From Desulfobacterales bacterium (lineage in GTDB: Bacteria; Desulfobacterota; Desulfobacteria; Desulfobacterales; JAFDCJ01), in contig JASJCE010000010.1 in assembly GCA_030066155.1 (NCBI GenBank), positions 1 to 32,880 on the forward strand: a stretch of DNA of 32,880 nucleotides. The letters run 5' to 3'. Shown one piece after another: positions 1-8,750 of this stretch. The translations under genes were made by a program, and so were the position numbers. Each line of letters opens with the position of its first letter. The first letter of the stretch is position 1. The notes under the pieces are model-generated. The model searched no databases and was not told where the DNA came from. It saw nothing but the letters and a program-made list of their open reading frames with translations.

Positions 1-519
1 CTGTTTTAACTCCCAGACGCTGAAAAACCGGGCATGATTGAATATCGAGGGCGTAAAGATACCCTTGACCCGGCGCTGAATCCCCTTGATGGCATAGCGG
101 TTCAACACGCCGATAAATACCCGATCCTTGGCGACCCGAAATGCCTCCTCAAGTACCTTTTGAGGATCGTCGACAAATTCCAGGGTTGTGAACAGGCATC
201 CGTAACTAAAAGAGTTGTCGTCAAATGGCAGGTCTTCACCGAAACCCCGGTAGAGGTCAGCTCGGTTGCCGATCTTCTCCAGCGCAATATCCAGCATATA
301 GGTTGACGGATCCAGACCGGTAACATGCAGTCCCATCTCCAGAAAAGCCTTGAGGCATGCCCCCGAGCCACATCCAATATCCAGAATGGTTTCACCGCGC
401 ATCGGCTGTAACAGATCTCGCATTAATCCCGCCTCCAGCTCAAAGGCCTTCCGGGTGTGCGGCTTGTTCATCCATTGATCGTACGCGATGGCCTCATTAA
501 AATCGAAGACATGTCCCAT
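1..519 (-). CDS. Class I SAM-dependent methyltransferase, C-terminus truncated by window edge
   Basis: Manual reverse-strand translation from ATG at 519: MGHVFDFNEAIAYDQWMNKPHTRKAFELEAGLMRDLLQPMRGETILDIGCGSGACLKAFLEMGLHVTGLDPS...; motif I (ILDIGCGSG) and GLDPS; open to position 1. Not in the supplied ORF list because it lacks a stop. Confidence 0.85.
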   Translation of the reverse strand, partial: MGHVFDFNEAIAYDQWMNKPHTRKAFELEAGLMRDLLQPMRGETILDIGCGSGACLKAFLEMGLHVTGLDPSTYMLDIALEKIGNRADLYRGFGEDLPFDDNSFSYGCLFTTLEFVDDPQKVLEEAFRVAKDRVFIGVLNRYAIKGIQRRVKGIFTPSIFNHARFFSVWELKQ

Positions 520-823
520 ATTTGCTAATCTAAGTAATTATTTTGACTTAATCAAGGGGAAAACCGATCAGCTGCGGGTCCCCGCTATACCGCGCAGCAG
601 GCTGGTTTTAGGATGGAGAGGTGATGCTGGAAGCTGGATACGGGAAAACGCCGAAAGAGATGCGGGGAGCGGCGGTTATGGCCTGGTCGTCGGGTAAGCA
701 ACCGGTGTAAAATATCCCGGCCCTAACCCGGTTTTCGATTTGGAATAAATGGCAGTACCTGTGTGATTCCTGGACTCGAAAATGCGGCCTTTGTAACGCT
801 CAGTCGAATTTGCCGGGCTGTTC

Positions 824-2365
824 CTAATCTGCAGATTCAGAGTCAGACATATTGAAAACCAGGCGCTTCTTTTTTGTGGATTTAGTATCAGCGGTATCGG
901 ACGCAACGCTATTCTTTCCTGCGGCTTCAGTACCTGAATCTTTGGCAGCAGAACTTCTCTTCTTACGGGAAGGCTTCGTTTTCTTTTCCTCGGGTTCGGG
1001 ACCGAAGCCAAAAAATGAGCCCGGAAAATGATTCGGTTTTCGTTTGTACTGGGGTCTTTGCTGATTCCGCTCTTGATTTCCAACACTTCGACTGCGTCGC
1101 TGGGCAGACCGCTTCAAACGGGTCTTTCTTTTAGTCGGCAGTGGTTTGGCTTTATCTTCAATAAACCAGTCCTCTTCCGGCCAGACTACCGGAATTTTGT
1201 ACTCCAGCATCTTCTCCAATGGCTCAAGATGAAAGACGTATTTCTCACAGGCCAGAGAAATAGCATTGCCGGTTTTACCGGCCCGCGCGGTTCTTCCGAT
1301 CCGATGAACGTAATTTTCTGAATCCTGGGGCAGATCATAATTGATGACATGGCTGATATCCTCAACATGAATTCCCCTCGAAGCCACATCGGTGGCAACC
1401 AGAATTTTAATCTGGCCTTTCTTGAAGCGTGCCATCAGCCGAAACCGCTTGCGCTGGGGTAAATCACCGGTAATGCCTTCCGCCGGCCACCCATTGCCCT
1501 TCAGCTTATGCGTCACGTATTCCACCCCGGCTTTCGTATTGACAAATATCAGCATCCGATTCCACTCTTCCCGTTTTAACAGACCCAGAAGCAGGGGTAT
1601 TTTCTTTTCGATACCGACGTGAAACAGCCTCTGTTCAATGCCTTCGACGGTTACCGTTTCGGGGGTAACCGAAATGAACTCGGGCAAGTTCATGAACTCG
1701 TAAGTCAGCTCCATCACCCGATAGGAAAGCGTGGCGGAAAACAACATCGATTGTCTTTTGTCGTAGGCCGGCAGTTTGCGCAGGATATAGCGCATGTCTT
1801 TGGCAAAACCGAGGTCCAGCAGCCGATCCGCTTCATCGATGACCAGCGCTTTGATTCCCTCGGTTTTAAAGATCTTCCGTTTGTAATAGTCGATAATGCG
1901 TCCCGGGGTGCAAATGACGACATCAACCCCGCCTTTGAGAATGTCAGCCTGCTTTACATAATCGACACCGCCCACCACCTGCACCAGAGACAATTTGGTG
2001 TGGCGGCAAAGCACCTTGGCCTCTTCATATATCTGATGTGACAATTCCCGCGTGGGGGCAACGATGATCGCCGAGGGCCCGCTGTTTTTCTTTCGGGCGC
2101 GTGACGTCAACAGACTGTTCAGGACGGTCACCAGAAAGGCGGCGGTTTTACCGGTGCCGGTCTGGGCCTGACCGGCCACGTCCTTGCCGGTCAGTGAAAC
2201 CGGCAGGGTTTGGGCTTGAATCGGCGTACAATAGACAAAGCCGGCATCATTGAGGCCGGCAATAATTTCGGCGGGCAAATTAAATTCATCAAATTTTGTT
2301 TCCGTCAGAAACTCAGGCTGTGGCGCCCGGGGCAATTCCGGCGGCGACAGAGGGTCTTCCGTCAT
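824..2365 (-). CDS. DEAD-box ATP-dependent RNA helicase (RhlE/RhlB-like) with basic C-terminal tail
   Basis: AQTGTGKT, PTRELSHQ, TPGRI, VIDEADRLLD, SAT, ATDVASRGIHVE and HRIGRTARAGKTG motifs in order; Lys/Arg/Ser-rich C-terminus. Confidence 0.95.
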   Translation of the reverse strand: MTEDPLSPPELPRAPQPEFLTETKFDEFNLPAEIIAGLNDAGFVYCTPIQAQTLPVSLTGKDVAGQAQTGTGKTAAFLVTVLNSLLTSRARKKNSGPSAIIVAPTRELSHQIYEEAKVLCRHTKLSLVQVVGGVDYVKQADILKGGVDVVICTPGRIIDYYKRKIFKTEGIKALVIDEADRLLDLGFAKDMRYILRKLPAYDKRQSMLFSATLSYRVMELTYEFMNLPEFISVTPETVTVEGIEQRLFHVGIEKKIPLLLGLLKREEWNRMLIFVNTKAGVEYVTHKLKGNGWPAEGITGDLPQRKRFRLMARFKKGQIKILVATDVASRGIHVEDISHVINYDLPQDSENYVHRIGRTARAGKTGNAISLACEKYVFHLEPLEKMLEYKIPVVWPEEDWFIEDKAKPLPTKRKTRLKRSAQRRSRSVGNQERNQQRPQYKRKPNHFPGSFFGFGPEPEEKKTKPSRKKRSSAAKDSGTEAAGKNSVASDTADTKSTKKKRLVFNMSDSESAD

Positions 2366-2476
2366 GAAATTGGGTACCTTTTAATGCGAGATATGGGCTT
2401 CATATGGATCGCAGGGCAGTATGCGTCCATGCTGCAATTTCGACGATTATACTATTATTTACGATTATTGCAAGGG

Positions 2477-2505
2477 TTGACTTTATCGGAGTGCTGGCTC
2501 ATATT
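2477..2505 (+). promoter_or_regulatory. Predicted sigma70-type promoter for moeA operon
   Basis: TTGACT (2477-2482), 17-nt spacer, CATATT (2500-2505), upstream of the moeA start at 2546. Confidence 0.45.
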
Positions 2506-2545
2506 CAATCGATATTTCGCATAATGGAGGACATCCCAATAAATT

Positions 2546-3778
2546 ATGATGAAGGAATTTTTTAAAGTTATATCCATCGATGAAGCCATAGGGTATCACG
2601 CAAATTTTCCCCCCCTGCAAACCGAAACGGTTTCGCTGGCAAATTCAACCGGTCGGATTCTGGCCGGCGACATCCAGTCCGACATCGATCTACCCGATTT
2701 TGCCCGCTCGATCATGGACGGCTTTGCGGTTAAGGGGTCGTCGACCTTCGGTGCCAGCGAAGGCAACCCCGCCTATCTGAATATCAAAGGATCAGTTGCC
2801 ATGGGCGAGTCAACGGAATTGACGGTTGGACCGACTGAAGCCGTGCGGATCTCAACGGGAGGCATGCTTCCGGCCGGAACCGACAGTGTCGTTATGATAG
2901 AGCATACTGAGGCCATCGACGATGACACCATTGAGGTGTACCGCAGTGTTGCTCCCGGCCAGAATATGATCGAAGTTGGTGAAGATATTAAAAAGGCGGA
3001 AACTGCCTTACGGGGTGGACGTCGAATCCGTCCCCAGGAAGCAGGGATGCTGGCAGCCCTGGGTATTCAAGAGGTACCTGTATTTAAAAAGCCGACCATC
3101 GGTATTGTCTCAACCGGGGACGAAATCGTATCCGTCAGTCAAAGGCCCGGGCCCGGCCAAATTCGGGATATCAACACCTATACCCTCATGGGGCTGGTAA
3201 GAGACCTGGATGCGACTGGCGTTTCATATGGTATCGTCAGGGATGACTATCATGACCTGCAATCCGTGTGCACCCGGGCCATGTCCCAATGCGATATGAT
3301 TCTGGTATCCGGGGGAAGTTCAGTGGGTGCGCGTGACTTCACCATTGACGTCATTACGGCCATGCCGGATTCTGAAATTCTATTTCACGGCGTTTCCATT
3401 AGCCCGGGAAAACCGACCATCCTGGCCCGAGTTCAGGACAAAGCATTCTGGGGATTGCCCGGTCATGTCGTGTCAGCCATGGTGGTATTTTCCCGGATTG
3501 TCAAACCCTTTATCCACCGCATCAGCGGGCTCAGCGATGAAACAGAGAAAAAAATCCGCCTCAGGGCGAGGCTAAGTCGAAATCTAGCATCGGCTCAGGG
3601 CCGGGTCGACTTTGTCCGGGTTCGCCTGATCCACGAGAAAGACGGCCTTCGGGCTGAACCCATCCTGGGCAAATCTGGCCTGATCAATACCATGGTGAAG
3701 GCGGACGGTCTGGTTGCCATTGGCATGAACACCGAAGGTTTGGAAAAGGGCACGGAGATCGAAGTAATTCCATTTTGA
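2546..3778 (+). CDS. moeA: Molybdopterin molybdenumtransferase MoeA
   Basis: MoeA motifs: DFARSIMDGFAV, RISTGGMLPAGTDSVVMIEHTE, GIVSTGDEIV, ILVSGGSSVGARDF, FHGVSISPGKPTILA, FWGLPGHVVSAMV. Confidence 0.93.
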   Translation: MMKEFFKVISIDEAIGYHANFPPLQTETVSLANSTGRILAGDIQSDIDLPDFARSIMDGFAVKGSSTFGASEGNPAYLNIKGSVAMGESTELTVGPTEAVRISTGGMLPAGTDSVVMIEHTEAIDDDTIEVYRSVAPGQNMIEVGEDIKKAETALRGGRRIRPQEAGMLAALGIQEVPVFKKPTIGIVSTGDEIVSVSQRPGPGQIRDINTYTLMGLVRDLDATGVSYGIVRDDYHDLQSVCTRAMSQCDMILVSGGSSVGARDFTIDVITAMPDSEILFHGVSISPGKPTILARVQDKAFWGLPGHVVSAMVVFSRIVKPFIHRISGLSDETEKKIRLRARLSRNLASAQGRVDFVRVRLIHEKDGLRAEPILGKSGLINTMVKADGLVAIGMNTEGLEKGTEIEVIPF

Positions 3779-3800
3779 TATTAAAAATGAGGACCGATTC

Positions 3801-5729
3801 ATGAACAAACGCCGTAACGTTTACTTAAACATGAAACCTCTGGAGGAAGCCAGGGAAATTGTCCGATCGCAGGTTCCTGTGGGAGACGCACCGGGCACGG
3901 AGGAAATACCGGTACCGGAAGCCGTAGGCCGGATCCTGGCGGAGCCGGTTTTTGCCAGATTATCCGCACCGCACTTTAACGCCGCGGCCATGGACGGAGT
4001 TGCCGTTGAAGCAGCGTCCACCTTTGGAGCCAGTGCTGCCCGGCCAATAGAGCTTGAAATCGGCCGGGATGCCATTTATGTCAACACCGGCCATGTCATG
4101 CCCGGCGGAACGGACGCCGTGATTATGATCGAGCAGATCCATGCCCTCGGTGAAAGCCGCATCGAAATTGATAAACCGGTCTTCCCCTGGCAGCATGTCC
4201 GCAAAGTCGGCGAAGATATCGTCGCCACGGAACTGCTGTTTCCCCAGAATCATATCATCACCCCCTATTGTGTAGGGGCGCTTCTGACGGGCGGGATTTT
4301 TAAAGCTCCGGTCAAAAAAAAACCGAAAGTGCTGATTATACCCACCGGGTCGGAACTTTTTGACTGGCGGCAGCAATCCCTTGATAAGTTCAAGCCCGGC
4401 CAGGTCCTCGAAACCAATTCATTTATGCTGGGCAGCCTGGTGGAGAAGATGGGCGGTCAATACGATCGCCATGAGATGCTGGCGGATGATCATGATACCA
4501 TCAAACAGGTCGTGGAAGCGGCCGTCGCCGACGATTACCAGCTGATTCTGGTTCTGGGCGGATCGTCTGCCGGCTCAGAAGACTACGCGAAAGATGTCAT
4601 CTTTGAATTGGGCAATGTGCTGGTTCATGGCGTGACCATCATGCCCGGCAAACCGGTGGTTATCGGATCCGTTGGCGACAAGCCGGTTTTTGGAATACCG
4701 GGCTATCCGGTGTCGGCCATTATCGCCTTTGAGCAATTTGTCCGCCCGGTTTTAAATCGAATGCTCGGTCAGACAGAAACGTCAGCGTCCCGAGTCGATG
4801 TCGAACCGACCCGCAAGATAGCCTCAAAACTGGGTGTTGAAGAGTTTTTGCGCGTCAAACTGGGGCAGGTCGGCGACCGCATTGTGGCCACACCACTGCC
4901 CCGGGGCGCCGGCTGTATTACGTCCATCACTGAAGCCGATGGCGTCATTCGCATACCCAATCATGTCGAAGGCATAAAAGACAATGAAACGGCCACTGCC
5001 GAATTAATGCGTCCGCTGTCTTCAATCAAGCAAACCATCGTCATCGTCGGCAGCCATGACAATACACTGGACGTCCTGGCTGACCGAATCAAGGTTCGGT
5101 ACAGTCACCTGACCCTGTCCTCCAGCCACGTGGGCAGTATGGGCGGGTTGATGGCCATCAAACGCGGCGCCTGTCATCTGGCCGGCTCCCATTTGCTCGA
5201 CACGCAAGACGGCTCCTACAATGTTTCGTACATTCAAAAATATTTGGCAGGTATGGATGTCCGGCTGGTCAATCTCGTCTATCGCGATCAGGGTCTGATC
5301 GTCCAACGGGGGAATCCAAAACATATAAACGGAATTGAAGACCTGACCGGCCAAGATATTTCTTTTATCAACCGCCAACCGGGCTCCGGCACCCGGATTC
5401 TGCTCGACTATCATCTCGGGCAGCTCGGCATCGATCCGGAACAAATCCCGGGCTACCGGCACGAGGAGTTCACGCACATGGCGGTGGCGGTGGCGGTGCT
5501 TAGCGGAACGGTTGACACGGGACTGGGCATATATGCCGCGGCCAAGGCACTGGATCTCGAGTTTATTCCAGTTGTCACCGAGCGATACGATTTGATCATA
5601 CCCGAGGAGCACTTCCAATCGGAAAACATCCAATTAATGCTGGAGATCATCAACAGCAGCGATTTCAAAAAACGCGCAGAAAAACTGGGCGGCTACAGCA
5701 CCGCAAAAACGGGAGAAATAATTCTATAA
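3801..5729 (+). CDS. MoeA-like molybdopterin biosynthesis protein fused to C-terminal PBP-like (substrate-binding) domain
   Basis: MoeA domain (MDGVAVEAASTFGA, VNTGHVMPGGTDAVIMIEQ, IPTGSELFD, LVLGGSSAGSEDY, PGKPVVIG, GIPGYPVSAI) followed by about 230 aa PBP-like region (IVGSHDNTLDVLADRI...SSSHVGSMGGLMAIKRGACHLAGSHLLD...RQPGSGTRILLDYHL...GLGIYAAAKALDLEFIPV). Confidence 0.93.
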   Translation: MNKRRNVYLNMKPLEEAREIVRSQVPVGDAPGTEEIPVPEAVGRILAEPVFARLSAPHFNAAAMDGVAVEAASTFGASAARPIELEIGRDAIYVNTGHVMPGGTDAVIMIEQIHALGESRIEIDKPVFPWQHVRKVGEDIVATELLFPQNHIITPYCVGALLTGGIFKAPVKKKPKVLIIPTGSELFDWRQQSLDKFKPGQVLETNSFMLGSLVEKMGGQYDRHEMLADDHDTIKQVVEAAVADDYQLILVLGGSSAGSEDYAKDVIFELGNVLVHGVTIMPGKPVVIGSVGDKPVFGIPGYPVSAIIAFEQFVRPVLNRMLGQTETSASRVDVEPTRKIASKLGVEEFLRVKLGQVGDRIVATPLPRGAGCITSITEADGVIRIPNHVEGIKDNETATAELMRPLSSIKQTIVIVGSHDNTLDVLADRIKVRYSHLTLSSSHVGSMGGLMAIKRGACHLAGSHLLDTQDGSYNVSYIQKYLAGMDVRLVNLVYRDQGLIVQRGNPKHINGIEDLTGQDISFINRQPGSGTRILLDYHLGQLGIDPEQIPGYRHEEFTHMAVAVAVLSGTVDTGLGIYAAAKALDLEFIPVVTERYDLIIPEEHFQSENIQLMLEIINSSDFKKRAEKLGGYSTAKTGEIIL

Positions 5730-5815
5730 AAAAAATCTTCGGCACCTTTCTTTTTTCGATATTTACAACGATAACCGGAGTCGGCATTGTCCTCCCGCTA
5801 ATGGCGTGTTTTTAG
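5726..5815 (+). pseudogene. Remnant of the 5' end of an MFS-type transporter gene
   Basis: Frame 5726-5815 reads (I)KKIFGTFLFSIFTTITGVGIVLPLMACF*, resembling an MFS first TM helix; the expected ATG overlapping the moeA2 stop reads ATA (CTATAAAAAAAATC) with GGAG upstream; stop after 29 codons; no continuation recognised. Confidence 0.5.
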
Positions 5816-5987
5816 AGCACGTTCACGAATTGACAACCCCTGTAGCTGCATTACTTTAGGTCAAATTCGTCGGTGCAGCACAGTCATGATGTTGGATTGT
5901 GATTGGACATAATTTTTTTTTGACGATATCATATGGCTTAGCGGTAAAATTATTTAAATTGAAAAGTGAGATTTCTGCGGTTTATCA

Positions 5988-7103
5988 ATGAGCACCAAAA
6001 GGGATTATTATCACGTTCTGGGCGTAAATCGTTCCGCCTCCGAATCTGAGCTGAAAGCAACCTACCGCAAACTTGCATTGAAGTTCCATCCGGATCGAAA
6101 TCCCGGCGACAAGGTAGCTGAAGATAACTTCAAAGAAGCTGCTGAGGCCTATGAGGTTCTGCGGGATCCTCAGAAGCGGGCTATCTACGATCAGTATGGC
6201 CATGCCGGACTTGAAGGGTCCGGCTTTTCAGGCTTCGGCGGATTCGAAGACATCTTTTCGAGTTTCAGTGACATTTTCGAAGATTTTTTCGGCTTTGGCG
6301 GTCGGGGACGGGCCAGAACACGGGTACAGCGCGGTGCCGATCTACGCTACGATATGCAGCTGGATTTTATGAATGCGGTTTTTGGTACCGAAACTGAAAT
6401 AAATGTAAATAAGCGTGAATTGTGTTCCGCCTGTGAAGGATCCCGCTGCGAGCCCGGAACCAGTCCGGAGACCTGCCGTCAATGCGGCGGCGCCGGTCAG
6501 GTCAGCCGAAATCAGGGTTTTTTTACCGTGCGTACCACCTGTCCGGTTTGCCGGGGAGAGGGGCAGGCCGTCACCCACCCGTGCGGTGGATGCGGTGGTG
6601 AAGGGCAGGTGATCGTATCCAAGAAAGTTTCAGTCAAAATTCCTGCCGGAGTCGATAACGGATCAAGGTTGCGGCTGACCGGGGAGGGTGAGCCCGGACT
6701 CTATGGTGGCCCTCCCGGTGATCTTTATGTGTTTATCTACGTCGAATCCCATGAGTTTTTCGAACGCCAGGATTCCGATATTATCTGTAAAATTCCCATC
6801 TCCTTCATACAGGCGGCCCTGGGCGACAAGATCTCGGTTCCGACCTTGAACGGCAACAAAAAACTTCAAATACCCAAGGGCACCCAGCCCGGCGATGTCT
6901 TGACCTTCGCCGGCGAAGGCGTTCCATCGCTCCGGACCGGCAGACGGGGTGACCAGCTGATCCAGCTTGACATCAGAACACCAACCCATTTAAGCAAAAA
7001 GCAGGAATCGCTGCTGAAAGAATTCTCCCAGCTCGAGTCCAATAAGTTGTCCAAAAAGCTCAAGAACATCCTCAAGGGTGGAGCAGCTGAAGCAACGCGT
7101 TAG
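5988..7103 (+). CDS. dnaJ: Chaperone protein DnaJ
   Basis: J domain with HPD ([10 protein letters not shown]), G/F-rich region, zinc-finger repeats ([31 protein letters not shown]), C-terminal DnaJ domain. Confidence 0.96.
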   Translation: MSTKRDYYHVLGVNRSASESELKATYRKLALKFHPDRNPGDKVAEDNFKEAAEAYEVLRDPQKRAIYDQYGHAGLEGSGFSGFGGFEDIFSSFSDIFEDFFGFGGRGRARTRVQRGADLRYDMQLDFMNAVFGTETEINVNKRELCSACEGSRCEPGTSPETCRQCGGAGQVSRNQGFFTVRTTCPVCRGEGQAVTHPCGGCGGEGQVIVSKKVSVKIPAGVDNGSRLRLTGEGEPGLYGGPPGDLYVFIYVESHEFFERQDSDIICKIPISFIQAALGDKISVPTLNGNKKLQIPKGTQPGDVLTFAGEGVPSLRTGRRGDQLIQLDIRTPTHLSKKQESLLKEFSQLESNKLSKKLKNILKGGAAEATR

Positions 7104-7137
7104 TCATCTTACCGGGTATCGATTGATATAAAACAGA

Positions 7138-7216
7138 ATTGCCACCAAGATCTTGAGACACAGTGGCGTCAGGCAGGAAGAATCTATTTGCTGTGTCCAG
7201 AGGTCTTCGTGGCAAT
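7138..7216. repeat. Long imperfect inverted repeat (26-nt arms) followed by T tract; possible terminator or MITE/REP-like element
   Basis: attgccaccaagatcttgagacacag (7138-7163) versus reverse complement of ctgtgtccagaggtcttcgtggcaat (7191-7216): 21/26 matches, 27-nt loop, then TTTT. Confidence 0.6.
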
Positions 7217-7258
7217 TTTTACTCCGCCTGAAGCGGAATTGACGTCTGAAAAGGAGAT

Positions 7259-7630
7259 ATGATGTATGAGCTAAAGGTCGTCACCAAATTCGCGGCGGCG
7301 CATCAACTCACCATGGTCGGATCAAAATGCGAAAATATGCATGGTCACAACTGGAAAATTGAGGTCCATGTAAGGGGGGAAATGACCGACGAGGCGGGTG
7401 TCCTCGTGGATTTCGGCATTATCAAAAAGCACGTCCGAGACATCATGTCCATGCTCGACCATAAATATCTCAACGAGCTCGAATACTTCCAGCAAACTCA
7501 ACCGTCGTCGGAAAACATCGCCTTCTTCGTTGCCACCGAGCTGCAAAAAAAGATAGACAATCCGACTGTCAGCGTCAGTCGGGTCACCGCCTGGGAATCA
7601 GACGACGCCGGAGCCACGTACATCGTATAA
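7259..7630 (+). CDS. queD: 6-carboxytetrahydropterin synthase / 6-pyruvoyltetrahydropterin synthase family
   Basis: CENMHGHNW (CxxxHGH), DFGIIKKHV, LDHKYLNE, SSENIA, WES; SD aaggag upstream. Confidence 0.92.
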   Translation: MMYELKVVTKFAAAHQLTMVGSKCENMHGHNWKIEVHVRGEMTDEAGVLVDFGIIKKHVRDIMSMLDHKYLNELEYFQQTQPSSENIAFFVATELQKKIDNPTVSVSRVTAWESDDAGATYIV

Positions 7631-7661
7631 ATGACTATTGAATAATGAATATTGACTAATT
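7631..7661. repeat. Degenerate heptanucleotide tandem repeat immediately after queD stop
   Basis: ATGACTA TTGAATA ATGAATA TTGACTA ATT..., starting at the base after the TAA. Confidence 0.7.
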
Positions 7662-7726
7662 GTGGTAGTCGCTCTCCGAGGCGTAGGCGCTACAATCCCT
7701 ACGAGCCGGAGGCTGCGCTCCGTCAG
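7662..7726. repeat. 65-bp GC-rich stem-loop element flanked by 10-bp direct repeats TTGACTAATT
   Basis: TTGACTAATT at 7652-7661 and 7727-7736; interior has CTCCG-agg-CGTAGG...CCTACG-agc-CGGAG. Confidence 0.5.
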
Positions 7727-7747
7727 TTGACTAATTTAAAAAGATAG

Positions 7748-7789
7748 CATTCCTTCATTTTTCATTTGTCAATTGTCATTTTTCATTTT
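7748..7789. repeat. Degenerate heptanucleotide tandem repeat overlapping the 3' end of pyrE
   Basis: CATTCCT TCATTTT TCATTTG TCAATTG TCATTTT TCATTTT; pyrE stop (7776-7778) and its last codons lie inside the array. Confidence 0.75.
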
Positions 7790-8345
7790 CGAGCTCTTTC
7801 CAGCGCTCGATCAGCTCATCGCGATTGATGATCCAACTCACATCATCTACTTTTTCCCGGATATTATCAAGCCCCCCCTCCTGACGGTCGACTAGGATGA
7901 CGGACTTTACGACTTCCAGTCCTTCTGATTGGGCTCGATCAATCGCCTTGATGGTGGATCCGCCGGTAGTGGCAACATCATCAATGATTGCAACCGGCTG
8001 TCCCACCTGAATGTCACCTTCAACCCAACGGATGATGCCGTGATCTTTTTGAGTTTTGCGTATGGAGAATGCATTTATCGGCTCTCCGTTCATCTCGGAT
8101 GCAAACGCGGTGGCCACTGCTAACGGATCAGCTCCAAAGGTCAGCCCGCCGACGCCGACCACCCCGCTGCCTCTGAGTGCGTCAAATAGGAGGTGTCCGG
8201 CCAGATACATGCCCCGTGCACTCAAGGTGGTTGGTTTGCAGTTGACGTAAAAACGGCTGAGGCGGCCGGAAACCAGCTTGAAGACCGGCTCTTCACTGTA
8301 TTTGAACGATTTGCGGCAAAGTATATCGATCAGTTCCCGTTTCAT
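7776..8345 (-). CDS. pyrE: Orotate phosphoribosyltransferase
   Basis: 189 aa; PRTase signature [42 protein letters not shown]. Confidence 0.93.
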   Translation of the reverse strand: MKRELIDILCRKSFKYSEEPVFKLVSGRLSRFYVNCKPTTLSARGMYLAGHLLFDALRGSGVVGVGGLTFGADPLAVATAFASEMNGEPINAFSIRKTQKDHGIIRWVEGDIQVGQPVAIIDDVATTGGSTIKAIDRAQSEGLEVVKSVILVDRQEGGLDNIREKVDDVSWIINRDELIERWKELENEK

Positions 8346-8451
8346 AAATGGATTCGCATTCCCCTTCTAATGACCTGTGGTTAGAAAAATGGATTGCAGA
8401 TATTCCTGCTGTTTCGGTAATGAAGGCGATTATAAAATTGATAGAATACCG

Positions 8452-8486
8452 CCATTATTCATTCTTCAAGCTTCAATATTCATTTC
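8452..8486. repeat. Short heptanucleotide tandem repeat
   Basis: CCATTAT TCATTCT TCAAGCT TCAATAT TCATTTC. Confidence 0.6.
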
Positions 8487-8570
8487 CAAGGGGCAGGAGT
8501 TAGAATCAGGTTAGGGAGATATCCTGCGCCAATGACTGCCCTTGATTTAAAAAAGGTTTTTCGATATAAG

Positions 8571-8624
8571 AAAGCCTCCACTTTATGGAAGAAGCCATTT
8601 ATAATGGGATTCAGCGGAGGCTTT
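8571..8624. other. Nested stem-loop structure, candidate structured RNA or bidirectional terminator
   Basis: AAAGCCTCC (8571-8579) perfectly complementary to GGAGGCTTT (8616-8624), enclosing CCATT-TAT-AATGG (8595-8607). Confidence 0.5.
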
Positions 8625-8750
8625 GAGCAAGGAAAACCGGAGACGGCACTCCCTGAACTCGCCACTTTCATATCAATAAACAAAGAGGGGGTCAATCCAT
8701 AATCAGACGGGTAAAAACGGCCGGTTCGGATTGATTGCAAAGAATCTAGA

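Noticed and set aside
34-306. ORF 34..306 (+), 90 aa
   Set aside because: Antisense to the better-supported methyltransferase frame on the minus strand, which has motif I and continues off the window edge.
5481-5500. GCGGTG hexamer repeated in moeA2 (phase-variable microsatellite?)
   Set aside because: Encodes an Ala-Val run in a conserved part of the PBP domain, in multiples of 3; changes would not shift the frame.
5022-5633. ORF 5022..5633 (-), 203 aa
   Set aside because: Long antisense ORF over the PBP-like part of the moeA2 fusion; high-GC third-position artefact, no domain.
6415-6620. Non-canonical first zinc motif in DnaJ ([12 protein letters not shown])
   Set aside because: All four Cys pairs are present and overall architecture is standard; probably normal lineage variation.
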